Of a DNA stretch of 64,000 nt, positions 33,056 to 45,856 are shown one piece after another (the first letter of the stretch is position 1; each line of letters opens with the position of its first letter). Below the pieces are notes generated by a model. It was not told where the DNA came from. It saw only the letters and a list, made by a program, of their open reading frames with translations, and made no database searches. The stretch is from Hippophae tibetana (Eukaryota > Streptophyta > Magnoliopsida > Rosales > Elaeagnaceae). A program made the translations under genes and the position numbers. The DNA is taken from assembly GCA_037013495.1 (NCBI GenBank), contig CM072810.1, positions 52,748,843 to 52,812,842 of the forward strand. The letters run 5' to 3'.

Positions 33056-36032
33056 TGGGATACAAATCGGAGATCATATTTTGATACCAAACATAGGAAA
33101 ATAGTTAATCCTTCCTTCCTAAAGCTTAAGCTTTCCATGCGGGACGCTTGAACTGTCACCCTTAATCCTCGTTCAAAGATCACAACAAGTCACGAGGATG
33201 TTACCCCCCCGTGCACGACACAAGTCATTCTCAATGACACTTGGAAACAACATAGAAAGGTTACCCACAACAACAAACCCAGGGATGGATACTTACCTCG
33301 GTTGCATCATTCCGTCACTTGTAAACGAACTTCACCTCGAACTTGTGCTTTTATGGGATACAAATTCGGAGATCATGTTTTGATAACTAATATAGGAAAA
33401 ATAGCTAATCCTTCCTTCCTAAAGCTTAAGCTTCCCATACGGGACGCTTGAACTTTCACCCTTAATCCTCGTTCAAAGAGCACAACAAGTCACGAGGCTG
33501 TTACCCCCCGTGCACGACACAAGTCATTCTAAATGACACTTGGAAACAACATAGAAAGGTTACCCACAACAACGAACCCCGGGATGGTACTTACCTCGGT
33601 TGCATCATTCCGTCTCTTGTAAGCGAACTTCACCTCGAACTTGTGCTTTTATGGGATACAAATCGGAGATCATATTTTGATACCAAACATAGGAAAATAG
33701 TTAATCCTTCCTTCCTAAAGCTTAAGCTTTCCATGCGGGACGCTTGAACTGTCACCCTTAATCCTCGTTCAAAGATCACAACAAGTCACGAGGATGTTAC
33801 CCCCCCGTGCACGACACAAGTCATTCTAAATGACACTTGGAAACAACAAGGAAAAGTTACCCACAACAACGAACCCATGGATGGTACTTACCTCGGTTGC
33901 ATCATTCCGTCTCTTGTAAGCGAACTTCACCTCTAAGTTGTGCTTTTATGGGATACAAATCGGAGATAATGTTTTGATACCAAACATAGGAAAATATCAA
34001 ATCCTTCCTTCCTAAAGCTTAAGCTTTCCATGCGGGACGCTTGAACTATCACCCTTAATCCTCGTTCAAAGATCACGACAAGTCACGAGGATGTTACCCC
34101 CCCGTGCGCGACACAAGTCATTCTAAATGACACTTGGAAACAACATAGAAAGGTTACCCACAACAACAAACCCAGGGATGGATACTTACCTCGGTTGCAT
34201 CATTCCGTCACTTGTAAACGAACTTCACCTCGAACTTGTGCTTTTATGGGATACAAATTCGGAGATCATGTTTTGATAACTAATATAGGAAAAATAGCTA
34301 ATCCTTCCTTCCTAAAGCTTAAGCTTCCCATACGGGACGCTTGAACTTTCACCCTTAATCCTCGTTCAAAGAGCACAACAAGTCACGAGGCTGTTACCCC
34401 CCGTGCACGACACAAGTCATTCTAAATGACACTTGGAAACAACATAGAAAGGTTACCCACAACAACGAACCCCGGGATGGTACTTACCTCGGTTGCATCA
34501 TTCCGTCTCTTGTAAGCGAACTTCACCTCGAACTTGTGCTTTTATGGGATACAAATCGGAGATTATATTTTGATACCAAACATAGGAAAATAGTTAATCC
34601 TTCCTTCCTAAAGCTTAAGCTTTCCATGCGGGACGCTTGAACTATCACCCTTAATCCTCGTTCAAAGATCACAACAAGTCACGAGGCTGTTACCCCCCGT
34701 GCACGACACAAGTCATTTTAAATGACACTTGGAAACAACATAGAAAGGTTACCCACAACAACGAACCCATGGATGGTACTTACCTCGGTTGCATCATTCC
34801 GTCTCTTGTAAGCGAACTTCACCTCTAACTTGTGCTTTTATGGGATACAAATCGGAGATCATGTTTTGATACGAAACATTGGAAAATAGCTAATCCTTCC
34901 TTCCTAAAGCTTAAGCTTTCAATACGGGACGCTTGAACTGTCACCCTTAATCCTCGTTCAAAGCTCACAACAAGTCACGAGGATGTTACCCCCCCGTGCA
35001 CGACACAAGTCATTCTAAATGACACTTGGAAACAACAAGGAAAAGTTACCCACAACAACGAACCCATGGATGGTACTTACCTCGGTTGCATCATTCCGTC
35101 ACTTGTAAACGAACTTCACCTCGAACTTGTGCTTTTATGGGATACAAATTCGGATATCATGTTTTGATAACAAATATAGGAAAAATAGCAAATCCTTCCT
35201 TCCTAAAGCTTAAGCTTTCAATACGGGACGCTTGAACTGTCACCCTTAATCCTCGTTCAAAGCTCACAACATGTCACGAGGATGTTACCCCCCGTGCACG
35301 ACACAAGTCATTCTAAATGACACTTGGAAACAACATAGAAAGGTTACCCACAACAACAAACCCAGGGATGGATACTTACCTCGGTTGCATCATTCCGTCT
35401 CTTGTAAACGAACTTCACCTCGAACTTGTGCTTTTATGGGATACAAATTCGGAGATCATGTTTTGATAAAAAATATAGGAAAAATAGCTAATCCTTCCTT
35501 CCTAAAGCTTAAGCTTCCCATACGGGACGCTTGAACTTTCACCCTTAATCCTCGTTCAAAGATCAAAACAAGTCACGAGGTTGTTACCTCCCGTGCACGA
35601 CACAAGTCATTCTAAATGACACTTGGAAACAACATAGAAAGGTTACCCACAACAACGAACCCCGGGATGGTACTTACCTCGGTTGCATCATTCCGTCTCT
35701 TGTAAGCGAACTTCACCTCGAACTTGTGCTTTTATGGGATACAAATCGGAGATCATATTTTGATACCAAACATAGGAAAATAGTTAATCCTTCCTTTCTA
35801 AAGCTTAAGCTTTCCATGCGGGACGCTTGAACTGTCACCCTTAATCCTCGTTCAAAGATCACAACAAGTCACGAGGATGTTACCCCCCCGTGCACGACAC
35901 AAGTCATTCTAAATGACACTTGGAAACAACATAGAAAGGTTACCCACAACAACAAACCTAGGGATGGATACTTACCTCGGTTGCATCATTCCGTCACTTG
36001 TAAACGAACTTCACCTCGAACTTGTGCTTTTA

Positions 36033-36330
36033 TGGGATACAAATTCGGATATCATGTTTTGATAACAAATATAGGAAAAATAGCTAATCCTTCCTTCCTA
36101 AAGCTTAAGCTTCCCATACGGGACGCTTGAACTTTCACCCTTAATCCTCGTTCAAAGAGCACAACAAGTCACGAGGCTGTTACCCCCCGTGCACGACACA
36201 AGTCATTCTAAATGACACTTGGAAACAACATAGAAAGGTTACCCACAACAACGAACCATGGGATGGTACTTACCTCGGTTGCATCATTCCGTCTCTTGTA
36301 AGCGAACTTCACCTCGAACTTGTGCTTTTA
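36033..36330 (+). repeat. Hybrid monomer F/I
   Basis: It has an F or K head (ggatatcatg, gataacaaatatagg) followed by I markers (catacggg, aactttc, aaagagcac, gaggctg). It carries a unique cgaaccatggga, between the NcoI and SmaI versions of that site. J follows, as after a normal I. Confidence 0.82.
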
Positions 36331-36923
36331 TGGGATACAAATCGGAGATTATATTTTGATACCAAACATAGGAAAATAGTTAATCCTTCCTTCCTAAAGC
36401 TTAAGCTTTCCATGCGGGACGCTTGAACTATCACCCTTAATCCTCGTTCAAAGATCACAACAAGTCACGAGGCTGTTACCCCCCGTGCACGACACAAGTC
36501 ATTTTAAATGACACTTGGAAACAACATAGAAAGGTTACCCACAACAACGAACCCATGGATGGTACTTACCTCGGTTGCATCATTCCGTCTCTTGTAAGCG
36601 AACTTCACCTCTAACTTGTGCTTTTATGGGATACAAATCGGAGATCATGTTTTGATACGAAACATTGGAAAATAGCTAATCCTTCCTTCCTAAAGCTTAA
36701 GCTTTCAATACGGGACGCTTGAACTGTCACCCTTAATCCTCGTTCAAAGCTCACAACAAGTCACGAGGATGTTACCCCCCCGTGCACGACACAAGTCATT
36801 CTAAATGACACTTGGAAACAACAAGGAAAAGTTACCCACAACAACGAACCCATGGATGGTACTTACCTCGGTTGCATCATTCCGTCACTTGTAAACGAAC
36901 TTCACCTCGAACTTGTGCTTTTA

Positions 36924-39900
36924 TGGGATACAAATTCGGATATCATGTTTTGATAACAAATATAGGAAAAATAGCAAATCCTTCCTTCCTAAAGCTTAAG
37001 CTTCCCATACTGGACCCTTGAACTATCACCCTTAATCCTCGTTCAAAGATCACGACAAGTCACGAGGATGTTACCCCCCCGTGCACGACACAAGTCATTC
37101 TAAATGACACTTGGAAACAACATAGAAAGGTTACCCACAACAACAAACCCAGGGATGGATACTTACCTCGGTTGCATCATTCCGTCTCTTGTAAGCGAAC
37201 TTCACCTCGAACTTGTGCTTTTATGGGATACAAATCGGAGATCATATTTTGATACCAAACATAGGAAAAATAGCTAATCCTTCCTTCCTAAAGCTTAAGC
37301 TTTCCATGCGGGACGCTTGAACTTTCACCCTTAATCCTCGTTCAAAGATCACAACAAGTCACGAGGATGTTACCCCCCGTGCACGACACAAGTCATTCTA
37401 AATGACACTTGGAAACAACATAGAAAGGTTACCCACAACAACGAACCCCGGGATGGTACTTACCTCGGTTGCATCATTCCGTCTCTTGTAAGCGAACTTC
37501 ACCTCGAACTTGTGCTTTTATGGGATACAAATCGGAGATCATATTTTGATACCAAACATAGGAAAATAGTTAATCCTTCCTTCCTAAAGCTTAAGCTTTC
37601 CATGCGGGACGCTTGAACTGTCACCCTTAATCCTCGTTCAAAGATCACAACAAGTCACGAGGATGTTACCCCCCCGTGCACGACACAAGTCATTCTAAAT
37701 GACACTTGGAAACAACATAGAAAGTTTACCCACAACAACAAACCCAGGGATGGATACTTACCTCGGTTGCATCATTCCGTCACTTGTAAACGAACTTCAC
37801 CTCGAACTTGTGCTTTTATGGGATACAAATTCGGAGATCATGTTTTGATAACTAATATAGGAAAAATAGCTAATCCTTCCTTCCTAAAGCTTAAGCTTCC
37901 CATACGGGACGCTTGAACTTTCACCCTTAATCCTCGTTCAAAGAGCACAACAAGTCACGAGGCTGTTACCCCCCGTGCACGACACAAGTCATTCTAAATG
38001 ACACTTGGAAACAACATAGAAAGGTTACCCACAACAACGAACCCCGGGATGGTACTTACCTCGGTTGCATCATTCCGTCTCTTGTAATCGAACTTCACCT
38101 CGAACTTGTGCTTTTATGGGATACAAATCGGAGATCATATTTTGATACCAAACATAGGAAAATAGTTAATCCTTCCTTCCTAAAGCTTAAGCTTTCCATG
38201 CGGGACGCTTGAACTGTCACCCTTAATCCTCGTTCAAAGATCACAACAAGTCACGAGGATGTTACCCCCCCGTGCACGACACAAGTCATTCTAAATGACA
38301 CTTGGAAACAACAAGGAAAAGTTACCCACAACAACGAACCCATGGATGGTACTTACCTCGGTTGCATCATTCCGTCTCTTGTAAGCGAACTTCACCTCTA
38401 AGTTGTGCTTTTATGGGATACAAATCGGAGATAATGTTTTGATACCAAACATAGGAAAATATCAAATCCTTCCTTCCTAAAGCTTAAGCTTTCCATGCGG
38501 GACGCTTGAACTATCACCCTTAATCCTCGTTCAAAGATCACGACAAGTCACGAGGATGTTACCCCCCCGTGCGCGACACAAGTCATTCTAAATGACACTT
38601 GGAAACAACATAGAAAGGTTACCCACAACAACAAACCCAGGGATGGATACTTACCTCGGTTGCATCATTCCGTCACTTGTAAACGAACTTCACCTCGAAC
38701 TTGTGCTTTTATGGGATACAAATTCGGAGATCATGTTTTGATAACTAATATAGGAAAAATAGCTAATCCTTCCTTCCTAAAGCTTAAGCTTCCCATACGG
38801 GACGCTTGAACTTTCACCCTTAATCCTCGTTCAAAGAGCACAACAAGTCACGAGGCTGTTACCCCCGTGCACGACACAAGTCATTCTAAATGACACTTGG
38901 AAACAACATAGAAAGGTTACCCACAACAACGAACCCCGGGATGGTACTTACCTCGGTTGCATCATTCCGTCTCTTGTAAGCGAACTTCACCTCGAACTTG
39001 TGCTTTTATGGGATACAAATCGGAGATTATATTTTGATACCAAACATAGGAAAATAGTTAATCCTTCCTTCCTAAAGCTTAAGCTTTCCATGCGGGACGC
39101 TTGAACTATCACCCTTAATCCTCGTTCAAAGATCACAACAAGTCACGAGGCTGTTACCCCCCGTGCACGACACAAGTCATTTTAAATGACACTTGGAAAC
39201 AACATAGAAAGGTTACCCACAACAACGAACCCATGGATGGTACTTACCTCGGTTGCATCATTCCGTCTCTTGTAAGCGAACTTCACCTCTAACTTGTGCT
39301 TTTATGGGATACAAATCGGAGATCATGTTTTGATACGAAACATTGGAAAATAGCTAATCCTTCCTTCCTAAAGCTTAAGCTTTCAATACGGGACGCTTGA
39401 ACTGTCACCCTTAATCCTCGTTCAAAGCTCACAACAAGTCACGAGGATGTTACCCCCCCGTGCACGACACAAGTCATTCTAAATGACACTTGGAAACAAC
39501 AAGGAAAAGTTACCCACAACAACGAACCCATGGATGGTACTTACCTCGGTTGCATCATTCCGTCACTTGTAAACGAACTTCACCTCGAACTTGTGCTTTT
39601 ATGGGATACAAATTCGGATATCATGTTTTGATAACAAATATAGGAAAAATAGCAAATCCTTCCTTCCTAAAGCTTAAGCTTTCAATACGGGACGCTTGAA
39701 CTGTCACCCTTAATCCTCGTTCAAAGCTCACAACAAGTCACGAGGATGTTACCCCCCGTGCACGACACAAGTCATTCTAAATGACACTTGGAAACAACAT
39801 AGAAAGGTTACCCACAACAACAAACCCAGGGATGGATACTTACCTCGGTTGCATCATTCCGTCTCTTGTAAACGAACTTCACCTCGAACTTGTGCTTTTA
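36924..39900 (+). repeat. 15-mer unit, copy 2, first ten monomers (2977 bp)
   Basis: Monomers start at 36924, 37224, 37521, 37819, 38117, 38414, 38712, 39009, 39305 and 39602. It differs from copy 1 at about six places by eye (gaaagtttac, gtaatcgaac, a five-C tract and the loss of the copy-1 private changes). After K the order moves to G instead of E. Confidence 0.86.
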
Positions 39901-41689
39901 TGGGATACAAATTCGGAGATCATGTTTTGATAACAAATATAGGAAAAATAGCTAATCCTTCCTTCCTAAAGCTTAAGCTTCCCATACGGTACGCTTGAAC
40001 TGTCACCCTTAATCCTCGTTCAAAGATCACAACAAGTCACGAGGTTGTTACCCCCCGTGCACGACACAAGTCATTTTAAATGACACTTGGAAACAACATA
40101 GAAAGGTTACCCACAACAACAAACCCATGGATGGTACTTACCTCGGTTGCATCATTCCGTCTCTTGTAAGCGAACTTCACCTCTAACTTGTGCTTTTATG
40201 GGATACAAATCGGAGATCATGTTTTGATACGAAACATTGGAAAATAGCTAATCCTTCCTTCCTAAAGCTTAAGCTTTCAATACGGGACGCTTGAACTGTC
40301 ACCCTTAATCCTCGTTCAAAGCTCACAACAAGTCACGAGGATGTTACCCCCCCGTGCACGACACAAGTCATTCTAAATGACACATGGAAACAACAAGGAA
40401 AAGTTACCCACAACAACGAACCCATGGATGGTACTTACCTCGGTTGCATCATTCCGTCTCTTGTAAGCGAACTTCACCTCGAACTTGTGCTTTTATGGGA
40501 TACAAATCGGAGATCGTATTTTGATACCAAACATAGGAAAATAGTTAATCCTTCCTTCCTAAAGCTTAAGCTTTCCATGCGGGACGCTTGAACTGTCACC
40601 CTTAATCCTCGTTCAAAGATCACAACAAGTCACGAGGATGTTACCCCCCCGTGCACGACACAAGTCATTCTAAATGACACTTGGAAACAACATAGAAAGG
40701 TTACCCACAACAACAAACCCAGGGATGGATACTTACCTCGGTTGCATCATTCCGTCACATGTAAACGAACTTCACCTCGAACTTGTGCTTTTGTGGGATA
40801 CAAATTCGGAGATCATGTTTTGATAACAAATATAGGAAAAATAGCTAATCCTTCCTTCCTAAAGCTTAAGCTTTCCATACGGTACGCTTGAACTGTCACC
40901 CTTAATCCTCGTTCAAAGCTCACAACAAGTCACGAGGATGTTACCCCCCCGTGCACGTCACAAGTCATTCTAAATGACACTTGGAAACAACATAGAAAGG
41001 TTACCCACAACAACAAACCCAAGGAAGGATACTTACCTCGGTTGCATCATTCCGTCTCTTGTAAGCGAACTTCACCTCGAACTTGTGCTTTTATGGGATA
41101 CAAATCGGAGATCGTATTTTGATACCAAACATAGGAAAATAGCTAATCCTTCCTTCCTAAAGCTTAAGCTTTCAATACGGGACGCTTGAACTGTCACCCT
41201 TAATCCTCGTTCAAAGATCACAACAAGTCACGAGGTTGTTACCCCCCGTGCACGACACAAGTCATTCTAAATGACACTTCGAAACAAGATAGAAAGGTTA
41301 CCCACAACAACGAACCCCGGGATGGATACTTACCTCGGTTGCATCATTCCGTCACTTGTAAACGAACTTCACCTCGAACTTGTGCTTTTGTGGGATACAA
41401 ATTCGGAGATCATGTTTTGATAACAAATATAGGAAAAATAGCTAATCCTTCCTTCCTAAAGCTTAAGCTTTCCATACGGTACGCTTGAACTGTCACCCTT
41501 AATCCTCGTTCAAACATCACGACAAGTCACGAGGATGTTACCCCCCCGTGCACGACACAAGTCATTCTAAATGACACTTGGAAACAACATAGAAAGGTTA
41601 CCCACAACAACGAACCCCGGGATGGTACTTACCTCGGTTGCATCATTCCGTCTCTTGTAAGCGAACTTCACCTCGAACTTGTGCTTTTA
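39901..41689 (+). repeat. Irregular satellite monomers between HOR regimes (six monomers)
   Basis: Monomers start at 39901 (G-like), 40199 (C), 40496 (A), 40794 (G/K-like mosaic), 41094 (A/C-like mosaic) and 41391 (G-like mosaic). They carry unusual changes: gatcgtatt, gtcacatg, cttttgtggg twice, gcacgtcac, cccaaggaagg, cacttcgaaacaag and aaacatcac. No order here repeats inside the window as a unit. It is a boundary zone between the 15-mer and 6-mer blocks. Confidence 0.8.
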
Positions 41690-44600
41690 TGGGATACAAA
41701 TCGGAGATCATATTTTGATACCAAACATAGGAAAATAGTTAATCCTTCCTTCCTAAAGCTTAAGCTTTCCATGCGGGACGCTTGAACTGTCACCCTTAAT
41801 CCTCGTTTTAAGATCACGACAAGTCACGAGGATGTTACCCCCCCGTGCACGACACAAGTCATTCTAAATGACACTTGGAAACAACATAGAAAGGTTACCC
41901 ACAACAACAAACCCAGGGATGGATACTTACCTCGGTTGCATCATTCCGTCACTTGTAAACGAACTTCACCTCGAACTTGTGCTTTTATGGGATACAAATT
42001 CGGAGATCATGTTTTGATAACAAATATAGGAAAAATAGCTAATCCTTCCTTCCTAAAGCTTAAGCTTCCCATACGGTACGCTTGAACTGTCACCCTTAAT
42101 CCTCGTTCAAACATCACAACAAGTCACGAGGTTGTTACCCCCCGTGCACGACACAAGTCATTCTAAATGACACTTGGAAACAACATAGAAAGGTTACCCA
42201 CAACAACGAACCCCGGGATGGTACTTACCTCGGTTGCATTATTCCGTCTCTTGTAAGCGAACTTCACCTCGAACTTGTGCTTTTATGGGATACAAATCGG
42301 AGATCATATTTTGATACCAAACATCGGAAAATAGTTAATCCTTCCTTCCTAAAGCTTAAGCTTTCCATGCGGGACGCTTGAACTGTCACCCTTAATCCTC
42401 GTTCAAAGATCACAACAAGTCACGAGGATGTTACCCCCCCGTGCACGACACAAGTCATTCTAAATGACACTTGGAAACAACATAGAAAGGTTACCCACAA
42501 CAACAAACCCAGGGATGGATACTTACCTCGGTTGCATCATTCTGTCACTTGTAAACGAACTTCACCTCGAACTTGTGCTTTTATGGGATACAAATTCGGA
42601 GATCATGTTTTGATAACAAATATAGGAAAAATAGCTAATCCTTCCTTCCTAAAGCTTAAGCTTCCCATACGGGACGCTTGAACTGTCACCCTTAATCCTC
42701 GTTCAAAGAGCACAACAAGTCATGAGGCTATTACCCCCCGTGCACGACACAAGTCATTCTAAATGAGACTTGGAAACAACATAGAAAGGGTTACCCACAA
42801 CAACGAACCCCGGGATGGTACTTACCTCGGTTGCATCATTCCGTCTCTTGTAAGCGAACTTCACCTCGAACTTGTGCTTTTATGGGATACAAATCGGAGA
42901 TCATATTTTGATACCAAACATAGGAAAATAGTTAATCCTTCCTTCCTAAAGCTTAAGCTTTCCATGCGGGACGCTTGAACTATCACCCTTAATCCTCGTT
43001 CAAAGATCACAACAAGTCACGAGGCTGTTACCCCCCGTGCACGACACAAGTCATTTTATATGACACTTGGAAACAACATAGAAAGGTTACCCACAACAAA
43101 AAACCCAGGGATGATACTTACCTCGGTTGCATCATTCCGTCTCTTGTAAGCGAACTTCACCTCTAACTTGTGCTTTTATGGGATACAAATCGGAGATCAT
43201 GTTTTGATACGAAACATTGGAAAATAGCTAATCCTTCCTTCCTAAAGCTTAAGCTTTTAATACGGGACGCTTGAACTGTCACCCTTAATCCTCGTTCAAA
43301 GCTCACAACAAGTCACGAGGATGTTACCCCCCCGTGCACGACACAAGTCATTCTAAATGACACTTGGAAACAACAAGGAAAAGTTACCCACAACAACGAA
43401 CTCATGGATGGTACTTACCTCGGTTGCATCATTCCGTCTCTTGTAAGCGAACTTCACCTCGAACTTGTGCTTTTATGGGATACAAATCGGAGATCATATT
43501 TTGATACCAAACATAGGAAAATAGTTAATCCTTCCTTCCTAAAGCTTAAGCTTTCCATGCGGGACGCTTGAACTGTCACCCTTAATCCTCGTTTTAAGAT
43601 CACGACAAGTCACGAGGATGTTACCCCCCCGTGCACGACACAAGTCATTCTAAATGACACTTGGAAACAACATAGAAAGGTTACCCACAACAACAAACCC
43701 AGGGATGGATACTTACCTCGGTTGCATCATTCCGTCACTTGTAAACGAACTTCACCTCGAACTTGTGCTTTTATGGGATACAAATTCGGAGATCATGTTT
43801 TGATAACAAATATAGGAAAAATAGCTAATCCTTCCTTCCTAAAGCTTAAGCTTCCCATACGGTACGCTTGAACTGTCACCCTTAATCCTCGTTCAAACAT
43901 CACAACAAGTCACGAGGTTGTTACCCCCCGTGCACGACACAAGTCATTCTAAATGACACTTGGAAACAACATAGAAAGGTTACCCACAACAACGAACCCC
44001 GGGATGGTACTTACCTCGGTTGCATTATTCCGTCTCTTGTAAGCGAACTTCACCTCGAACTTGTGCTTTTATGGGATACAAATCGGAGATCATATTTTGA
44101 TACCAAACATCGGAAAATAGTTAATCCTTCCTTGCTAAAGCTTAAGCTTTCCATGCGGGACGCTTGAACTGTCACCCTTAATCCTCGTTCAAAGATCACA
44201 ACAAGTCACGAGGATGTTACCCCCCCGTGCACGACACAAGTCATTCTAAATGACACTTGGAAACAACATAGAAAGGTTACCCACAACAACAAACCCAGGG
44301 ATGGATACTTACCTCGGTTGCATCATTCTGTCACTTGTAAACGAACTTCACCTCGAACTTGTGCTTTTATGGGATACAAATTCGGAGATCATGTTTTGAT
44401 AACAAATATAGGAAAAATAGCTAATCCTTCCTTCCTAAAGCTTAAGCTTCCCATACGGGACGCTTGAACTGTCACCCTTAATCCTCGTTCAAAGAGCACA
44501 ACAAGTCATGAGGCTATTACCCCCCGTGCACGACACAAGTCATTCTAAATGACACTTGGAAACAACATAGAAAGGGTTACCCACAACAACGAACCCCGGG

Positions 44601-45261
44601 ATGGTACTTACCTCGGTTGCATCATTCCGTCTCTTGTAAGCGAACTTCACCTCGAACTTGTGCTTTTATGGGATACAAATCGGAGATCATATTTTGATAC
44701 CAAACATAGGAAAATAGTTAATCCTTCCTTCCTAAAGCTTAAGCTTTCCATGCGGGACGCTTGAACTATCACCCTTAATCCTCGTTCAAAGATCACAACA
44801 AGTCACGAGGCTGTTACCCCCCGTGCACGACACAAGTCATTTTATATGACACTTGGAAACAACATAGAAAGGTTACCCACAACAAAAAACCCAGGGATGA
44901 TACTTACCTCGGTTGCATCATTCCGTGTCTTGTAAGCGAACTTCACCTCTAACTTGTGCTTTTATGGGATACAAATCGGAGATCATGTTTTGATACGAAA
45001 CATTGGAAAATAGCTAATCCTTCCTTCCTAAAGCTTAAGCTTTTAATACGGGACGCTTGAACTGTCACCCTTAATCCTCGTTCAAAGCTCACAACAAGTC
45101 ACGAGGATGTTACCCCCCCGTGCACGACACAAGTCATTCTAAATGACACTTGGAAACAACAAGGAAAAGTTACCCACAACAACGAACTCATGGATGGTAC
45201 TTACCTCGGTTGCATCATTCCGTCTCTTGTAAGCGAACTTCACCTCTAACTTGTGCTTTTA
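41690..45261 (+). repeat. HOR block: 6-mer A G A I J C, two copies (1786 bp each)
   Basis: Units are 41690-43475 and 43476-45261. Monomers start at 41690, 41988, 42286, 42584, 42883, 43179; then 43476, 43774, 44072, 44370, 44669, 44965. Shared private tags are cgttttaagatc, aaacatcac, ttgcattattcc, aacatcgg, cattctgtcac, gaggctatt, gaaagggttac, ttttatatgac and cttttaatacg. Differences are few (aaatgagac against aaatgacac, ccttgcta and gtgtcttg in copy 2, and the final tail). Confidence 0.88.
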
Positions 45262-45856
45262 TGGGATACAAATCGGAGATCATGTTTTGATATGAAACAT
45301 TGGAAAATAGCTAATCCTTCCTTCCTAAAGCTTAAGCTTTCAATACGGGACGCTTGAACTGTCACCCTTAATCCTCGTTCAAAGCTCACAACAAGTCACG
45401 AGGATGTTACCCCCCCGTGCACGACACAAGTCATTCTAAATGACACTTGGAAACAACAAGGAAAAGTTACCCATAACAACAAACCCAGGGATGGTACTTA
45501 CCTCGGTTGCATCATTCCATCTCTTGTAAGCGAACTTCACCTCGAACTTGTGCTTCTATGCGATACAAATCGGAGATCATATTTTGATACCCAACATAGG
45601 AAAATAGTTAATCCTTCCTTCCTAAAGCTTAAGCTTTCCATGCGGGACGCTTGAACTGTCACCCTTAATCCTCGTTCAAAGATCACAACAAGTCACGAGG
45701 ATGTTACCCCCCCGTGCACGACACAAGTCATTCTAAATGACACTTGGAAACAACATAGAAAGGTTACCCACAACAACAAACCCAGGGATGGATACTTACC
45801 TCGGTTGCATCATTCCGTCACTTGTAAACGAACTTCACCTCGAATTTGTGCTTTTA
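45262..45856 (+). repeat. Linker dimer C-A (595 bp)
   Basis: Monomers start at 45262 and 45559. Tags gttacccataac, cattccatctc, cttctatgcgatac and acccaacatagg match the C-A pair at position 8-9 of the 17-mer (47936-48530), so this dimer is a relative of that internal segment. C here has gatatgaaac and gtgcac, unlike the later copies with atgcac. Confidence 0.82.

Larger units (their letters stand above)
32459..36923 (+). repeat. HOR unit: 15-mer, copy 1 (4465 bp)
   Basis: The order is K' L A I (A/C) H I J C K E A (F/I) J C. Monomers start at 32459, 32759, 33056, 33354, 33652, 33949, 34247, 34545, 34841, 35138, 35437, 35735, 36033, 36331 and 36627. A private gtgcgc in H (near 34107) is shared with copy 2. 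Changes seen only here include cattctgtctc, attctcaatgac, acatgtcac and gttacctcccg. Confidence 0.86.

Noticed and set aside
35271-35534. The longest open frame (87 codons)
   Set aside because: It starts at an ATG made by a single change (acatgtcac) unique to this monomer and reads across two ordinary satellite segments.
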